Part shown: in pieces, positions 17,612 to 26,684 of the stretch | Layout of the letters: every line of letters starts with the position of its first letter | How positions within the stretch are numbered: position 1 is the stretch's first letter | Source: Erysipelotrichaceae bacterium 7770_A6 | GTDB lineage: Bacteria > Bacillota_I > Bacilli_A > Erysipelotrichales > Erysipelotrichaceae | Reading direction: 5' to 3' | DNA length: 63,021 nucleotides | Assembly (NCBI GenBank): GCA_014610835.1 | Contig: QQXM01000031.1 | Location: 1 to 63,021 of the forward strand | Notes under the pieces: model-generated | The model's input: only the letters and a program-made list of their open reading frames with translations | Told to the model about the DNA's origin: nothing | Databases searched by the model: none | Program-made: the position numbers and the translations under genes

Positions 17612-19774
17612 TTAATCCAATGTCAATGGATTGACATCAATACGTATTGTATTGATATCCATTTCTGTATCTGTTAATACATTTTTAACCTGTTTTCTCA
17701 TCTCGTCTAGATTTTTCCCTTTTAATAAGATTCTTTGACGATATAGATCTTTTTTCTTTAATAGAGAAATAATACCAATGACTTTAAAATTTCCTTGTAA
17801 ATGTTGCATCAGCAACAGTGATGTATGATCCACTTTATTCTGTTGGGTGGATGATACTGTAATTGCGATGAGATATGTATATGGAGGATATTGTCCAGCT
17901 TTACGAAACTGCATCTCATGCATAAAGAACTTCTCATAGTTCTGCTCTTTCGTACACTGAACAACATAATGGGACGGATCAAATACCTGTATGACAACTT
18001 CGCCATTTGTATCTTTTCTTCCACTTCTGCCACTTGCCTGCATCAGTAAATCAAATGTTGCTTCTGCACTTCTAAAATCAGTACGATTCAATCCTTCATC
18101 TCCGTTGATGATTCCAACAAGCGTTACATTTGGAAAATCCAGACCTTTCGCAATCATCTGTGTCCCTAATAGTATTTCAGCTTCTTGATTTTCAAAAGCT
18201 TTTAATATTTTTGCATGTGCATTTTTTCGACTTGTTGTATCAGCATCCATACGTAGTGTTTTAACACCTGGAAACATCTGATGCACTTCTTCTTCCAGTC
18301 GTTCTGTTCCAAAGCCAAACGTTGTAAAACCATCTCCACTTCCGCAATGTGGACAGATTCTAGGTACATACATTTCATATCCGCATGTATGACATTTCAT
18401 TTTCCCAATATCTCTATGATAGCTCATTGCGATATCGCAATGTGGACAGCGAATAACTTCCTGACATGATTTGCATCGTAATTGAGAATGAAACCCTCTG
18501 CGATTCAAAAGCAGGATAATCTGCTTATGCGATGCTAACTGCTTCTGCATTTTCTCTTTCAGGGTATCAGAAAGAATAAAAGATTCTCCATGCATCATTG
18601 CTCGTTTCATATCTACTAATGTAATATCCGCAAAACAATGATTGATTCTTTCTTTGATTTCAACAAGATGATATACATGACGCAATGCTCTTGCATAGGA
18701 ATCTAGCGAAGGCGTTGCAGAACCTAGAATGACTTTACAGTGATGGTATTTTCCTCTTTGTATCACAATGTCACGTGCATGATAACAAGGCTGTACATCT
18801 TGTTTATAGGATGCATCATGTTCTTCATCCATCACAATCAGACCTAATTGATCAAACGGTAAAAATACAGCACTTCTTGTTCCTACCACAATACGTGCCT
18901 GATTATTTTTTACAAGCTTCCACTGTTCATATTTCTCCTGTGCATTTAAACCAGAATGATAAATCGCCAGTGCATTGTGAAAGCGTGAAGAAACTCGTTC
19001 AATCATCTGTGGTGTCAATGCAATTTCTGGCACAAGAATCAACACTTGTTTGCCTTGCTTTAAGCATTCCATCGCAAGCTGCAGATAAACTTCAGTTTTG
19101 CCTGAGCCTGTTACTCCATGTAAAAGATACACCGCATCCTCTGTATCCGTAATTTCATGCATAGCCTTGTTTTGACTATCTAGCAAGGCAAATGGTGCAG
19201 CCATCACTTCATTTTCAATGGGTTTTGCATCTCTTTCTTCTTCAAATAAAATGAATGCATTCTTTTCTACCAGTGTATGCGGAATTGTTTTAAACATTTC
19301 ACGCAGCGTAGAATATTTCACTTTTCCATTCTGTTGAACATAAAGATATGCCTGCAATTGTTTTGGTGTCAAATTCACTTCTTCATCCGATAATTTCACC
19401 CATTTTTCTTTTACGCGATGTTTATCTTTTCCAAGTGGTTTCACAATGGATGGAAGCATTGCCTGAAAACACGAAATCGTTGTAGATAATGTCTGATCTT
19501 TCATCCATAAGGCAAGATCATGCAGCTCTTCATTGATCAATGGCTGTTCATCAATGATATTTGAAATAAATTTAAGAGAAAATCCAAATCTCTGTTTGAT
19601 TTGTTCTTCTGTTTCTTCTGTATACGTACAGCTTTCACTAAAGCCTGTTAACTGCTTCACGCCAAAAGGAACAGAAACTCTGCATCCTTGTAGAATTTCA
19701 ACATTTGAAAGATAGGAATATGTCTGATCTAACGAACGAACGGGATGTTCGATCCACACTTCAACAATATACAT
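17612..19774 (-). CDS. priA: Primosomal protein N' (PriA helicase)
   Basis: Restarts stalled replication forks by reloading the replicative helicase. I place the start at the ATG of MYIVEVWIEHPVRSLDQTYS (19774), the standard PriA opening; a longer in-frame extension upstream reads through the intergenic region and is rejected. In 720 residues are the N-terminal DNA-binding domain, Walker A GVTGSGKTEVYL, the DEEHD box, a zinc region with CRSCQEVIRCPHCD and CHTCGYEMYVPRICPHCG inside the helicase core, and GRSGRKD. It heads the operon that runs to thiN. Confidence 0.96.
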   Translation of the reverse strand: MYIVEVWIEHPVRSLDQTYSYLSNVEILQGCRVSVPFGVKQLTGFSESCTYTEETEEQIKQRFGFSLKFISNIIDEQPLINEELHDLALWMKDQTLSTTISCFQAMLPSIVKPLGKDKHRVKEKWVKLSDEEVNLTPKQLQAYLYVQQNGKVKYSTLREMFKTIPHTLVEKNAFILFEEERDAKPIENEVMAAPFALLDSQNKAMHEITDTEDAVYLLHGVTGSGKTEVYLQLAMECLKQGKQVLILVPEIALTPQMIERVSSRFHNALAIYHSGLNAQEKYEQWKLVKNNQARIVVGTRSAVFLPFDQLGLIVMDEEHDASYKQDVQPCYHARDIVIQRGKYHHCKVILGSATPSLDSYARALRHVYHLVEIKERINHCFADITLVDMKRAMMHGESFILSDTLKEKMQKQLASHKQIILLLNRRGFHSQLRCKSCQEVIRCPHCDIAMSYHRDIGKMKCHTCGYEMYVPRICPHCGSGDGFTTFGFGTERLEEEVHQMFPGVKTLRMDADTTSRKNAHAKILKAFENQEAEILLGTQMIAKGLDFPNVTLVGIINGDEGLNRTDFRSAEATFDLLMQASGRSGRKDTNGEVVIQVFDPSHYVVQCTKEQNYEKFFMHEMQFRKAGQYPPYTYLIAITVSSTQQNKVDHTSLLLMQHLQGNFKVIGIISLLKKKDLYRQRILLKGKNLDEMRKQVKNVLTDTEMDINTIRIDVNPLTLD

Positions 19775-19865
19775 ACCTATTATTTTACATGGAGTTGTCA
19801 TATTCGCATAGAATAAAGCGAAAGAAGAAGGTAAAATAGATGCTAGATAAGTGAGGAAGGCTTTT

Positions 19866-20675
19866 ATGAAAATCACAAGAAAATATACACTTGGTATCAT
19901 TGGACTCGGACACATGGGAACAGCCATTGCACGTGGTGCAGTTAGAAAAGAATATATTGAACGCTATAAGATTGCAGTATATGACCATAGCGAACATGCG
20001 AAAAATGACTGTCGTATTGAAGGTTTTGACAATCTTTCTTCATTGAAGGAACTTGTTGAAAATTCTCATATCGTTTTACTTGCGGTAAGACCTCAACAGG
20101 TTGAAGAAGTATTAGATGAAATCAAAGATTATGATATTCATACATTACTATCCATCGTCACAGGTGTTTCCATTCAGCATTTGCAGTCCAGACTCAACAA
20201 TGCTCCAATCATTCGTTCTATGCCAAATACACCATTACAGATCAATGAAGGTGCAACTGCATTATGTAAATCAGAAAACTGCAAGGCAGACGACTATGAC
20301 TTTGTATTCCAGCTGTTCGCTACGATGGGTGTAACAAAAACTGTCAAAGAAGAACAGATGGAAGATATCGTTGCCGTTCATGGTTCTACACCTGCCTATA
20401 TTTATTACTTTGTACAATGTATTTTAGAAGATGCGAAAAAAAGAGGCATCGACGAAGATGTTGCACGATCTTTACTTGTACAGACGGTCATCGGTTCTGG
20501 CAAACTGTTACAGAAATATGCGGATAAACCACTAGACGACTTCATTGATGAAGTATGCTCTGAAGGCGGCACAACGATTGAAGCTGTCAAACAGTTCAAG
20601 AAAGATAATCTAGAAACAATTGTACATGATGCAAATGAGAAATGTATTGCACGTGCAAAACAGCTTGGAAAATAA
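19866..20675 (+). CDS. proC: Pyrroline-5-carboxylate reductase
   Basis: NAD(P)H-dependent last step of proline synthesis. Its 269 residues begin with a Rossmann GIIGLGHMGTAIARG, contain LAVRPQQVEEVL and RSMPNTPLQINEGATAL, and end with the helical dimer domain carrying SEGGTTIEAVKQF. The ATG at 19866 has AGGAAGG 5 nt upstream; an in-frame GTG at 19851 would place the ribosome-binding site inside the gene. It is transcribed alone, divergent from priA. Confidence 0.96.
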   Translation: MKITRKYTLGIIGLGHMGTAIARGAVRKEYIERYKIAVYDHSEHAKNDCRIEGFDNLSSLKELVENSHIVLLAVRPQQVEEVLDEIKDYDIHTLLSIVTGVSIQHLQSRLNNAPIIRSMPNTPLQINEGATALCKSENCKADDYDFVFQLFATMGVTKTVKEEQMEDIVAVHGSTPAYIYYFVQCILEDAKKRGIDEDVARSLLVQTVIGSGKLLQKYADKPLDDFIDEVCSEGGTTIEAVKQFKKDNLETIVHDANEKCIARAKQLGK

Positions 20676-20679
20676 ATGA

Positions 20680-20708
20680 CAGGGAGTTCAATAAACTCCC
20701 TGCTTTTA
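20680..20708. terminator. Bidirectional terminator between proC and the Na/Pi gene
   Basis: CAGGGAGTT and AACTCCCTG form a perfect 9-bp stem around CAATA, followed rightward by CTTTTATT. It ends proC and can also serve the convergent Na/Pi cotransporter gene. Confidence 0.8.
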
Positions 20709-20709
20709 T

Positions 20710-22428
20710 TCATGCGGTTTGTGTCTGTACATCTTCTGTATATGTTTCTGGATTCAGCTGTAGAAGCTGGATATGATCCTTTGCTTCTTCTGCAATGCAG
20801 GCACATGCATCCGCGATTCTTTCTAGATTATCAAGTAAAGTAGAATAACTGACATGTAAAGATGGATCACACTCTTTACTCTTGACTCGCTCTAGATGTG
20901 ATTTATGGTATTTCCTTTCTTCATTTCTCAGTACATTGCGAATCAGGATGGCTTCCTGTGCACATTCTTTATCACCAGTCTGAATAGCATTCATCGATTT
21001 TCTTAACAGATCTGTCACTCGATCAATACTATGATCCATCTGTTCACTTGCCATCATAGAAAATGATTTATTCATTGCACTTGTTTCTTTCAAGATATGA
21101 TCAATATCTCTGCAGCGATCTGAAATTCTTTCCAGGTTATTGGATACATATAAGTAACCCGCAAGCTGTTCTGCCTGTTGTTCTGTAATAGATGCATTGG
21201 AGAACATTTTAGTGATATAGTCTGCAATCTCTTCCTGTAAGTCATGTACCTGTTTTCGCATATCATGGAATGCGGCAAACTGCTTTGAATCTTTGCCATG
21301 ATGTAATGCAGATTTTAATTTCTGTAATACTTCTACTGTACTGCTGCCTAATCTAGAAGTTTCTTCAGAAACAAGGTACATTGCGACAAGTGGCTGATCA
21401 ATCACATGTTCATCCAGATATTGTGGCTGTGAAGTTGATTTTACAGTTTCATTTCCATCTGGAATGATTGTTGTAACGATCTTTACCATCAACTGAATCA
21501 GCGGCAGCCATGCCAGTGTACATACAACATTGAACAATGTGTGTGCGTTTGCAATCTGTCTGGCAATAATATCCACTTCATTTCCCTGTGGAGAAATCAT
21601 TGTTACTACCTTAGCGAATAAAGGAATAATCATTAGAAATACGATACTGCCTGTGATATTGAAGATACTATGTGAGATTGCTGTTCTTTTAGCATTCTTG
21701 CTTTGAGCGATGGATGCTAATAAAGCTGTAATCGTTGTACCGATGTTATCTCCTAATAAGATAGGAATTGCACCTGTCAAGCCGATAACACTATGCACGC
21801 CATCAGCTCCTGCTTGAGAAGCAAAGTTCTGTAATACCGCAATGGTTGCGGAAGATGACTGTACAACAAGTGTCATACCTGCACCTAAGATAACACCTAG
21901 AACTGGAATATCTTTTACTTTATCCATCATTTCCAAGAAGAACGGTGCTGTTGCTAATGGTTTCATGACTGTACCCATGATTTCAATGCCTTCAAACAAC
22001 AATCCAAATGAGAATATTGCTAAACCGATATTTTTCATCTTTTCATTTTTACAGATGAAATTCATCATAAATCCAGCAAATATAATTGGGTAAATATAGT
22101 CTGTGATTTTAAAAGCCATGAGCTGTGCTGTCATTGTTGTACCAATATTGGCACCAAAAATAACAGAAATAGCCTGTGGCAGTGTCATCAGATTTGCAGA
22201 AACAAATCCAATTGTCATAACTGTTGTAGCACTAGATGACTGTAATACAGCAGTAACCAAAGCACCTGCAAGTGCACCCATAACAGGATTCTTTGTTAAA
22301 AAACCAAGAATCTTTTTCATCTTCTCACCTGCAGCTTTTTGTAAAGCATCAGACATGCTATTCATTCCATATAAGAATAATGCAAGTCCACCTATCAATC
22401 CAAACAAGATTTTTACACTTTCGTTCAT
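20710..22428 (-). CDS. Na+/phosphate cotransporter with PhoU-like domain (NptA family)
   Basis: Integral membrane phosphate transporter. In 572 residues there are two internally repeated Na/Pi domains with the family's QSSSATT and QSSSATIAVL motifs, about eight to nine membrane segments up to residue 320, then a helical PhoU-like cytoplasmic domain (about 345-560). The ribosome-binding site GAGGGAAGG precedes the ATG. Paired TTTACA/TTAACA repeats upstream suggest phosphate-dependent control. Confidence 0.92.
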   Translation of the reverse strand: MNESVKILFGLIGGLALFLYGMNSMSDALQKAAGEKMKKILGFLTKNPVMGALAGALVTAVLQSSSATTVMTIGFVSANLMTLPQAISVIFGANIGTTMTAQLMAFKITDYIYPIIFAGFMMNFICKNEKMKNIGLAIFSFGLLFEGIEIMGTVMKPLATAPFFLEMMDKVKDIPVLGVILGAGMTLVVQSSSATIAVLQNFASQAGADGVHSVIGLTGAIPILLGDNIGTTITALLASIAQSKNAKRTAISHSIFNITGSIVFLMIIPLFAKVVTMISPQGNEVDIIARQIANAHTLFNVVCTLAWLPLIQLMVKIVTTIIPDGNETVKSTSQPQYLDEHVIDQPLVAMYLVSEETSRLGSSTVEVLQKLKSALHHGKDSKQFAAFHDMRKQVHDLQEEIADYITKMFSNASITEQQAEQLAGYLYVSNNLERISDRCRDIDHILKETSAMNKSFSMMASEQMDHSIDRVTDLLRKSMNAIQTGDKECAQEAILIRNVLRNEERKYHKSHLERVKSKECDPSLHVSYSTLLDNLERIADACACIAEEAKDHIQLLQLNPETYTEDVQTQTA

Positions 22429-22441
22429 AACCTTCCCTCTT

Positions 22442-22517
22442 TGTTAAGATCATGTTAAGTGTAAAATTCATCTCTATCTATCTTCTCACTCGAAAGTTTT
22501 TGTAAAATATTTGTAAA
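22442..22517 (-). promoter_or_regulatory. Possible Pho-box repeats upstream of the Na/Pi cotransporter
   Basis: On the minus strand two pairs of hexamers are each spaced by 5 bp (11-bp period): TTTACA at 22517-22512 and 22506-22501, and TTAACA at 22458-22453 and 22447-22442. A further TTTACA is at 22465-22460. This is the architecture of the Gram-positive PhoP box. The near pair lies just before the ribosome-binding site. AT-rich chance matches cannot be excluded. Confidence 0.4.
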
Positions 22518-22523
22518 ATGGCT

Positions 22524-23246
22524 TTACTTGCAGGAAGTAACAGTACCATCTTCATTGACTTGACATTGTAATGGGGAATCCGCTGGCAGTATAAGATCTA
22601 CAACCGGTGTATTTTCACAGGAAATAAATGTTAATTTAGTATTGTTTGTTAGATCTGCAGAAGTTACTCCAGTATTGGAGAATGTAAGTGTCTGCAGTTC
22701 TGTAAAATATTCGATACCTTGTAGACTTGTTAAAGAAGAATCTTCTGGTGCAATAATCGCAATCACACTAGAAAGCTCTTCTCCACTGAGCTCTCCATTG
22801 CCATCTTTATCAAAATTCTTTTGAATATATGTACGAAATAACGCATCTGGAAATGTTGTTTCATCTAAAGCAATCGCATCCTTGGCAGGCTGTTGATTCG
22901 AAGTATCTTTGACTGCTTTCAACTGTTTCTGATGACTTTTCAGATAGATACCACCAAACGCTACAACAACACCAGCTAACATGAAGCAAACAATGATGGA
23001 TACAATTCTTCTTATTCTTTTTTCATTCTGCTTCTGTAAGGAAATGACATGCATTGCCTGTGTTTCTGCAGGCATGTCACGATCAATATGAATAATCCCT
23101 GTATCTTCAAAAATATCACGGTCGGTCTTGCTCATCTGATCCATAGCGCGTGTAAATTCTTCTTCACTAGGTCCATCATTCATTTCTTCTTTGATTGTAG
23201 AAAAATCTAGAAAATCATCATTCTGTTCGTTCTTTTTTTCACTCAT
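22524..23246 (-). CDS. Membrane protein with EF-hand and leucine-rich-type ectodomain
   Basis: Unnamed protein of 240 residues. An acidic, hydrophilic N-terminal part (1-78) is followed by a basic stop and one membrane helix (about 81-101), then an outside domain. The outside domain carries FPDALFRTYIQKNF and an EF-hand loop at 146-157 with all calcium positions filled (D146, D148, N150, E152, E157). After it come LQGIEYFTELQTLTFSN and LTNNTKLTFISC, short leucine-rich-repeat-like strands. Such EF-hand/LRR units occur in secreted proteins of gut Bacillota. It starts 16 bp after the hairpin of the secreted SH3 gene. Function unknown; a calcium-dependent surface role is inference. Confidence 0.6.
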   Translation of the reverse strand: MSEKKNEQNDDFLDFSTIKEEMNDGPSEEEFTRAMDQMSKTDRDIFEDTGIIHIDRDMPAETQAMHVISLQKQNEKRIRRIVSIIVCFMLAGVVVAFGGIYLKSHQKQLKAVKDTSNQQPAKDAIALDETTFPDALFRTYIQKNFDKDGNGELSGEELSSVIAIIAPEDSSLTSLQGIEYFTELQTLTFSNTGVTSADLTNNTKLTFISCENTPVVDLILPADSPLQCQVNEDGTVTSCK

Positions 23247-23257
23247 ACTTATTTCCT

Positions 23258-23284
23258 TAAAAATGGACTGTTTTACCAGTCCAT
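23258..23284 (-). terminator. Hairpin between the SH3 gene and the EF-hand gene
   Basis: ATGGACTG and CAGTCCAT form an 8-bp stem with a 6-nt loop, followed leftward by TTTTT. It lies directly before the ribosome-binding site of the EF-hand gene, so that gene is probably read through from the SH3 gene. Confidence 0.7.
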
Positions 23285-23288
23285 ACGT

Positions 23289-24164
23289 TTACCATGCTAC
23301 ATAATAATCTGTTGTTCCTGCAGGACAGCCTGTATCCAGAACAATACATGTTCCCTTAGAACATGGGAATGTTGTGCCCTGCGGCATATCACTTGCGGCA
23401 ACAACGTAATTATCACCATCTCGATAGAAACCTTCAGAATCCAATGTCCATGTAGGTGTCAGATAATGATATAAAACATTGGAAGAATAATATGTTTCTC
23501 TTCTTCCACCATAATAATTCACACCAGATGCCTTTGTTAAGGATCCACTAGAACCCATAGAAGCAAATAAAGCAGAATAATCTACAGAAGCTACAACAGG
23601 AACAGGTGTCTTTTCATCTTTCACTTGATCCTTTAATACATAGCCCTTAACACCATCAAAATCAACCTCATAATATGCATAGTCATTTGTACCAACAACA
23701 TGTAATTCATCATCCGTTGTTTTCGTGAAGATTGTTGTAGATTCTTCCTGTGGTAATTGCTTGACTTCAATATCACTATCCGCATATTTGATTTCATCTA
23801 CTGGATTAAAGATATCTTCATGACTGCTCGTCAGCTTATTGACATTTACATAGCCAACTTTTCCACTAGGTGTAATGATCTTGCAGAGCTCACCTTCCGC
23901 ACTTAACAGCTGCACTTGTGTTCCTTTTCCATCTGTTTCAATTGTGGAAGAAACATTTGTGCCATCTTTTAGAATATTTGCTTCACTTGTCAGATACATT
24001 GTCTGTTTATCCGTATCTACAAGCTGCGTAAAGTCAGCAGATACTGCATTTGTATATGACTGGGAATTTGAAAATTTGAAGTTCCCACTTGCATCAACAT
24101 TTAAACCACTTAAAAAGAGAACAGCAGCAGCTACAGGCAACATTGTAATAAATCTTTTCTTCAT
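23289..24164 (-). CDS. Secreted SH3-domain protein with C-terminal double-psi-barrel-like domain
   Basis: Exported protein of 291 residues. It has a signal peptide (MKKRFITMLPVAAAVLFLSG, cleavage near VDASG), two bacterial SH3-like segments (about 50-110 with ANILKDGTNVSSTIETDGKG, and about 125-180), and a C-terminal domain with ETYYSSNVLYHYLTPTWTLD, GDNYVVAASDMPQGTTF and LDTGCPAGTTDYYVAW. The last part resembles RlpA/3D-type double-psi barrels, often peptidoglycan-linked. The family is not named as far as I know. It has its own promoter and the ribosome-binding site AAGGAGG. Confidence 0.65.
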   Translation of the reverse strand: MKKRFITMLPVAAAVLFLSGLNVDASGNFKFSNSQSYTNAVSADFTQLVDTDKQTMYLTSEANILKDGTNVSSTIETDGKGTQVQLLSAEGELCKIITPSGKVGYVNVNKLTSSHEDIFNPVDEIKYADSDIEVKQLPQEESTTIFTKTTDDELHVVGTNDYAYYEVDFDGVKGYVLKDQVKDEKTPVPVVASVDYSALFASMGSSGSLTKASGVNYYGGRRETYYSSNVLYHYLTPTWTLDSEGFYRDGDNYVVAASDMPQGTTFPCSKGTCIVLDTGCPAGTTDYYVAW

Positions 24165-24195
24165 ATTTGTCCTCCTTTTTTATGCGCTAGAAATT

Positions 24196-24224
24196 ATTCT
24201 ACACAATTTATTAAGATTAATCAA
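24196..24224 (-). promoter_or_regulatory. Promoter of the secreted SH3 protein gene
   Basis: TTGATT (24224-24219), a 17-bp spacer and TAGAAT (24201-24196) lie about 32 bp before the start codon. Confidence 0.65.
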
Positions 24225-24236
24225 ACTTTCGCATCA

Positions 24237-24758
24237 TTAACACGAAATCACATAATCTAAAGAAACATCAAATGGTTCTACTTCAATTCCGTCTACACAT
24301 TGTTCATGAAATGCGATACCAGCTTTATATCTGCATTCTCTTAAGATAGAATCATAATACCCCTTTCCATATCCACAACGATGAAAAGAAAGATCATAGC
24401 TGGATAATGGAACAATCATGAAATCAATGTCTTTTAAATCTGCCTTGTTTTGGCTGCATGGCTCTAATACATGAAATGCACCTTCCTGTAATTCAGAAAA
24501 TGATGAAATGTAGTAAAACACTAATGTATTTCCAGTCACTTTTGGAACACAAACATGTTTATGATTTTCAAAACACCATGCAAGAATCTCAAATGTATCT
24601 ACTTCATCTTTCATTGATACATAGCATCCAATCACATTTGCCTTCTCCATGTATGGTACCAATTTTAGAAATAACGCATGTGATCTTTGCTTTCGTTGTA
24701 AAGAAGGAATTAAAGATCTCTGTTTCTGTCCATATTTTCTAGCATCCATTTTTTTCAT
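24237..24758 (-). CDS. 5-formyltetrahydrofolate cyclo-ligase
   Basis: ATP-dependent conversion of 5-formyl-THF to 5,10-methenyl-THF, recovering folate. The C-terminal signature RCGYGKGYYDSIL and IVPLSSYDLSF identify the family; an N-terminal basic helix with QKQRSLIPSL and CYVSMKDEVDTFEI follow the normal order. The start at 24758 (MKKMDARKYGQK) gives 173 residues; the ATG at 24749 is an alternative. No Shine-Dalgarno sequence precedes either, and a promoter ends 6 nt before 24758, which would make a leaderless mRNA. Confidence 0.9.
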   Translation of the reverse strand: MKKMDARKYGQKQRSLIPSLQRKQRSHALFLKLVPYMEKANVIGCYVSMKDEVDTFEILAWCFENHKHVCVPKVTGNTLVFYYISSFSELQEGAFHVLEPCSQNKADLKDIDFMIVPLSSYDLSFHRCGYGKGYYDSILRECRYKAGIAFHEQCVDGIEVEPFDVSLDYVISC

Positions 24759-24764
24759 GCAACC

Positions 24765-24793
24765 ATCATAAAAGCATTGTAGAAAAACTACAA
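24765..24793 (-). promoter_or_regulatory. Promoter of the cyclo-ligase gene, inside the sufB hairpin
   Basis: TTGTAG (24793-24788), a 17-bp spacer and TATGAT (24770-24765). The last base of the -10 box is separated by six bases from the ATG at 24758, so the predicted +1 is the A of the start codon. The -35 box is the descending arm of the hairpin. Confidence 0.5.
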
Positions 24794-24798
24794 TGCTT
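24772..24798 (-). terminator. Hairpin terminator after sufB
   Basis: AAGCATTGTAG and CTACAATGCTT form a perfect 11-bp stem around five bases. The T run that follows leftward is short (TTTT), so termination may be partial. Confidence 0.6.
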
Positions 24799-24804
24799 AA
24801 CAAC

Positions 24805-26220
24805 TTAACCGATAGAATTTGTAAAATCGATTTTCATCAGCTGATTCAACTCAACTGCATATTCCATTGGAAGTTCTCGTGTAAATGGTTCTAAGAAGCC
24901 CATAACGATCATTTCTGTTGCCTGTGCTTCTGATAAACCTCTACTCATGAGATAGAACAATTCATCTTCAGAAATCTTAGAAACCTTAGCTTCATGTTCA
25001 ATGGTTGCAGAATCACAATCATTGATATTCAGTGGAATTGTATCAGATCTGGATTTGTTATCAAGAATCAAAGTATCACATTCAATCTTTGTACGAGAAT
25101 TTTCTGCCTTTGGTGTGAAATGGATCCAGTCTCTGAAATTCGTTACACCGCCATTACGTGAAACTGATTTTGAAACAATAGAAGAAGTTGTATGTGGTGC
25201 TAAATGGATCATCTTTGCACCTGTATCCTGGAATTGATTTTTAGAACCTACCGCAATGGAAATACATAAACCATGTGCATATTCTCCAGCAAGAATACAA
25301 GCTGGATATTTCATGGAAATACGAGAACCGATATTTCCATCAATCCATTCCATTGTTCCATGTTCTTCAACCTTTGCACGCTTTGTAACAAGGTTCAATA
25401 TATTGCCACTCCAGTTCTGTACAGAAGAATATCTGCATTTTGCACCTTTTCCAACAAATACTTCTACAACAGCCGCATGCATGGAATCTTTTGAATATTG
25501 CGGTGCAGTACATCCTTCTACATAAGAACATTCAGCACCATCATCAACAATGATAATAGATCTTTCAAACTGTCCCATAGATTCAGAGTTGATTCTAAAA
25601 TATGACTGCAGTGGTTTTTCAAGTTTGACACCCTTTGGTACATAAATGAAAGATCCGCCAGACCATACTGCACTGTTTAATGCTGCAAGCTTATTATCAC
25701 TTGCTGGTACGATTGTAGCAAAATACTTTTTAAAGATATCTGGATATTCTTTTAATGCAGAGTCAATATCAAGGAATAGAACACCCTTTTCACGTACTTC
25801 ATCCAGCATATTGTGATATACCGCTTCAGATTCATATTGTGTTGTTACACCTGCAAGGTATTTTTTTTCTGCTTCTGGAATACCTAATTTTTCAAATGTA
25901 TTTTTTACTTCTTCCGGTACATCTTCCCAGCTTCTTTCTGCTTCATTACTTACTTTCTTATAATATGTAAAATCCTGGAAATCAATTTCAGATAAATCTG
26001 GTCCCCAATTTGGCATTTCCATCTTTTCAAATTGATGAAATGCTTTAACTCTGAACTCACACATCCATTCTGGTTCATTTTTCCACGCGGAAATCTGACG
26101 AACGATTTCTTCTGTCAGTCCTTTTCCTGTTTCAAGAACCGTCTTGACATTATCATCATGAAATCCATATTTATAATCATCCTGTGAGGCAATCACATCT
26201 GTGTTCTTTTCTTCGCTCAT
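24805..26220 (-). CDS. sufB: Fe-S cluster assembly protein SufB
   Basis: Scaffold subunit of the SufBC2D complex on which Fe-S clusters are built. The 471 residues include the early [15 protein letters not shown] segment, the beta-helix core with [23 protein letters not shown], and the C-terminal [22 protein letters not shown] shared with SufD. The length is normal. The start overlaps the sufU stop by 4 bp. It is the last gene of sufC-sufD-sufS-sufU-sufB, the usual Gram-positive order, and would supply NifJ, MtaB and RlmN. Confidence 0.97.
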   Translation of the reverse strand: MSEEKNTDVIASQDDYKYGFHDDNVKTVLETGKGLTEEIVRQISAWKNEPEWMCEFRVKAFHQFEKMEMPNWGPDLSEIDFQDFTYYKKVSNEAERSWEDVPEEVKNTFEKLGIPEAEKKYLAGVTTQYESEAVYHNMLDEVREKGVLFLDIDSALKEYPDIFKKYFATIVPASDNKLAALNSAVWSGGSFIYVPKGVKLEKPLQSYFRINSESMGQFERSIIIVDDGAECSYVEGCTAPQYSKDSMHAAVVEVFVGKGAKCRYSSVQNWSGNILNLVTKRAKVEEHGTMEWIDGNIGSRISMKYPACILAGEYAHGLCISIAVGSKNQFQDTGAKMIHLAPHTTSSIVSKSVSRNGGVTNFRDWIHFTPKAENSRTKIECDTLILDNKSRSDTIPLNINDCDSATIEHEAKVSKISEDELFYLMSRGLSEAQATEMIVMGFLEPFTRELPMEYAVELNQLMKIDFTNSIG

Positions 26221-26672
26221 TCTTTTTCCTCACTTTCATGAATCATCTGATCGATTGCTTTCCAGCCAATCGTTGCACATTTGATACGATTTGCCTGCCT
26301 ATAGACATTCTTTAATGCTACTGCTTCTTCCAGCACATCAGGATCATATTCTTTTGCATCAATCATATTAAAATATTGATGAATGATAGCTTCTGCTTCA
26401 TCAACAGATTTTCCTTTTAAAAGATCTGTCATCATAGAAGTAGATGCTGTGGAAATCGTACAGGCAACCCCATCAAAACGAATATCTTCAATTTTTCCAT
26501 CTTTGATCTTTGACTGCACTGTAATATCATCAATACAGCTGTCAGAAGCCATATGTACACTTTTATAATCAGCTTCTTCTGTCAATTTATGATTATGTGG
26601 ATACTGGTAATGATCCATGATCAGCTCTCTTAGAATTTCAGGATCATTTAACATATCATTTGTATTACTCAT
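26217..26672 (-). CDS. sufU: Sulfur-transfer/scaffold protein SufU
   Basis: Zinc-dependent partner that accepts persulfide from SufS and passes it to SufB. Its 151 residues hold the three cysteines of the family: [16 protein letters not shown] and IKCATIGW. The 18-20 residue insertion before the last Cys that separates SufU from IscU fits the sequence from [13 protein letters not shown] onward. I chose the ATG at 26672, with GGAG 8 nt upstream; the codon before it is TTG. Confidence 0.94.
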   Translation of the reverse strand: MSNTNDMLNDPEILRELIMDHYQYPHNHKLTEEADYKSVHMASDSCIDDITVQSKIKDGKIEDIRFDGVACTISTASTSMMTDLLKGKSVDEAEAIIHQYFNMIDAKEYDPDVLEEAVALKNVYRQANRIKCATIGWKAIDQMIHESEEKE

Positions 26673-26684
26673 CAATATAACTCC

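Noticed and set aside
19851-19865. GTG start for proC
   Set aside because: The GTG is the beginning of the ribosome-binding site GAGGAAGG that serves the ATG at 19866.
19775-19927. 51-residue N-terminal extension of PriA
   Set aside because: It runs through the divergent intergenic region into the proC start, lacks a ribosome-binding site, and PriA proteins begin at the equivalent of MYIVEVWIEHPV.
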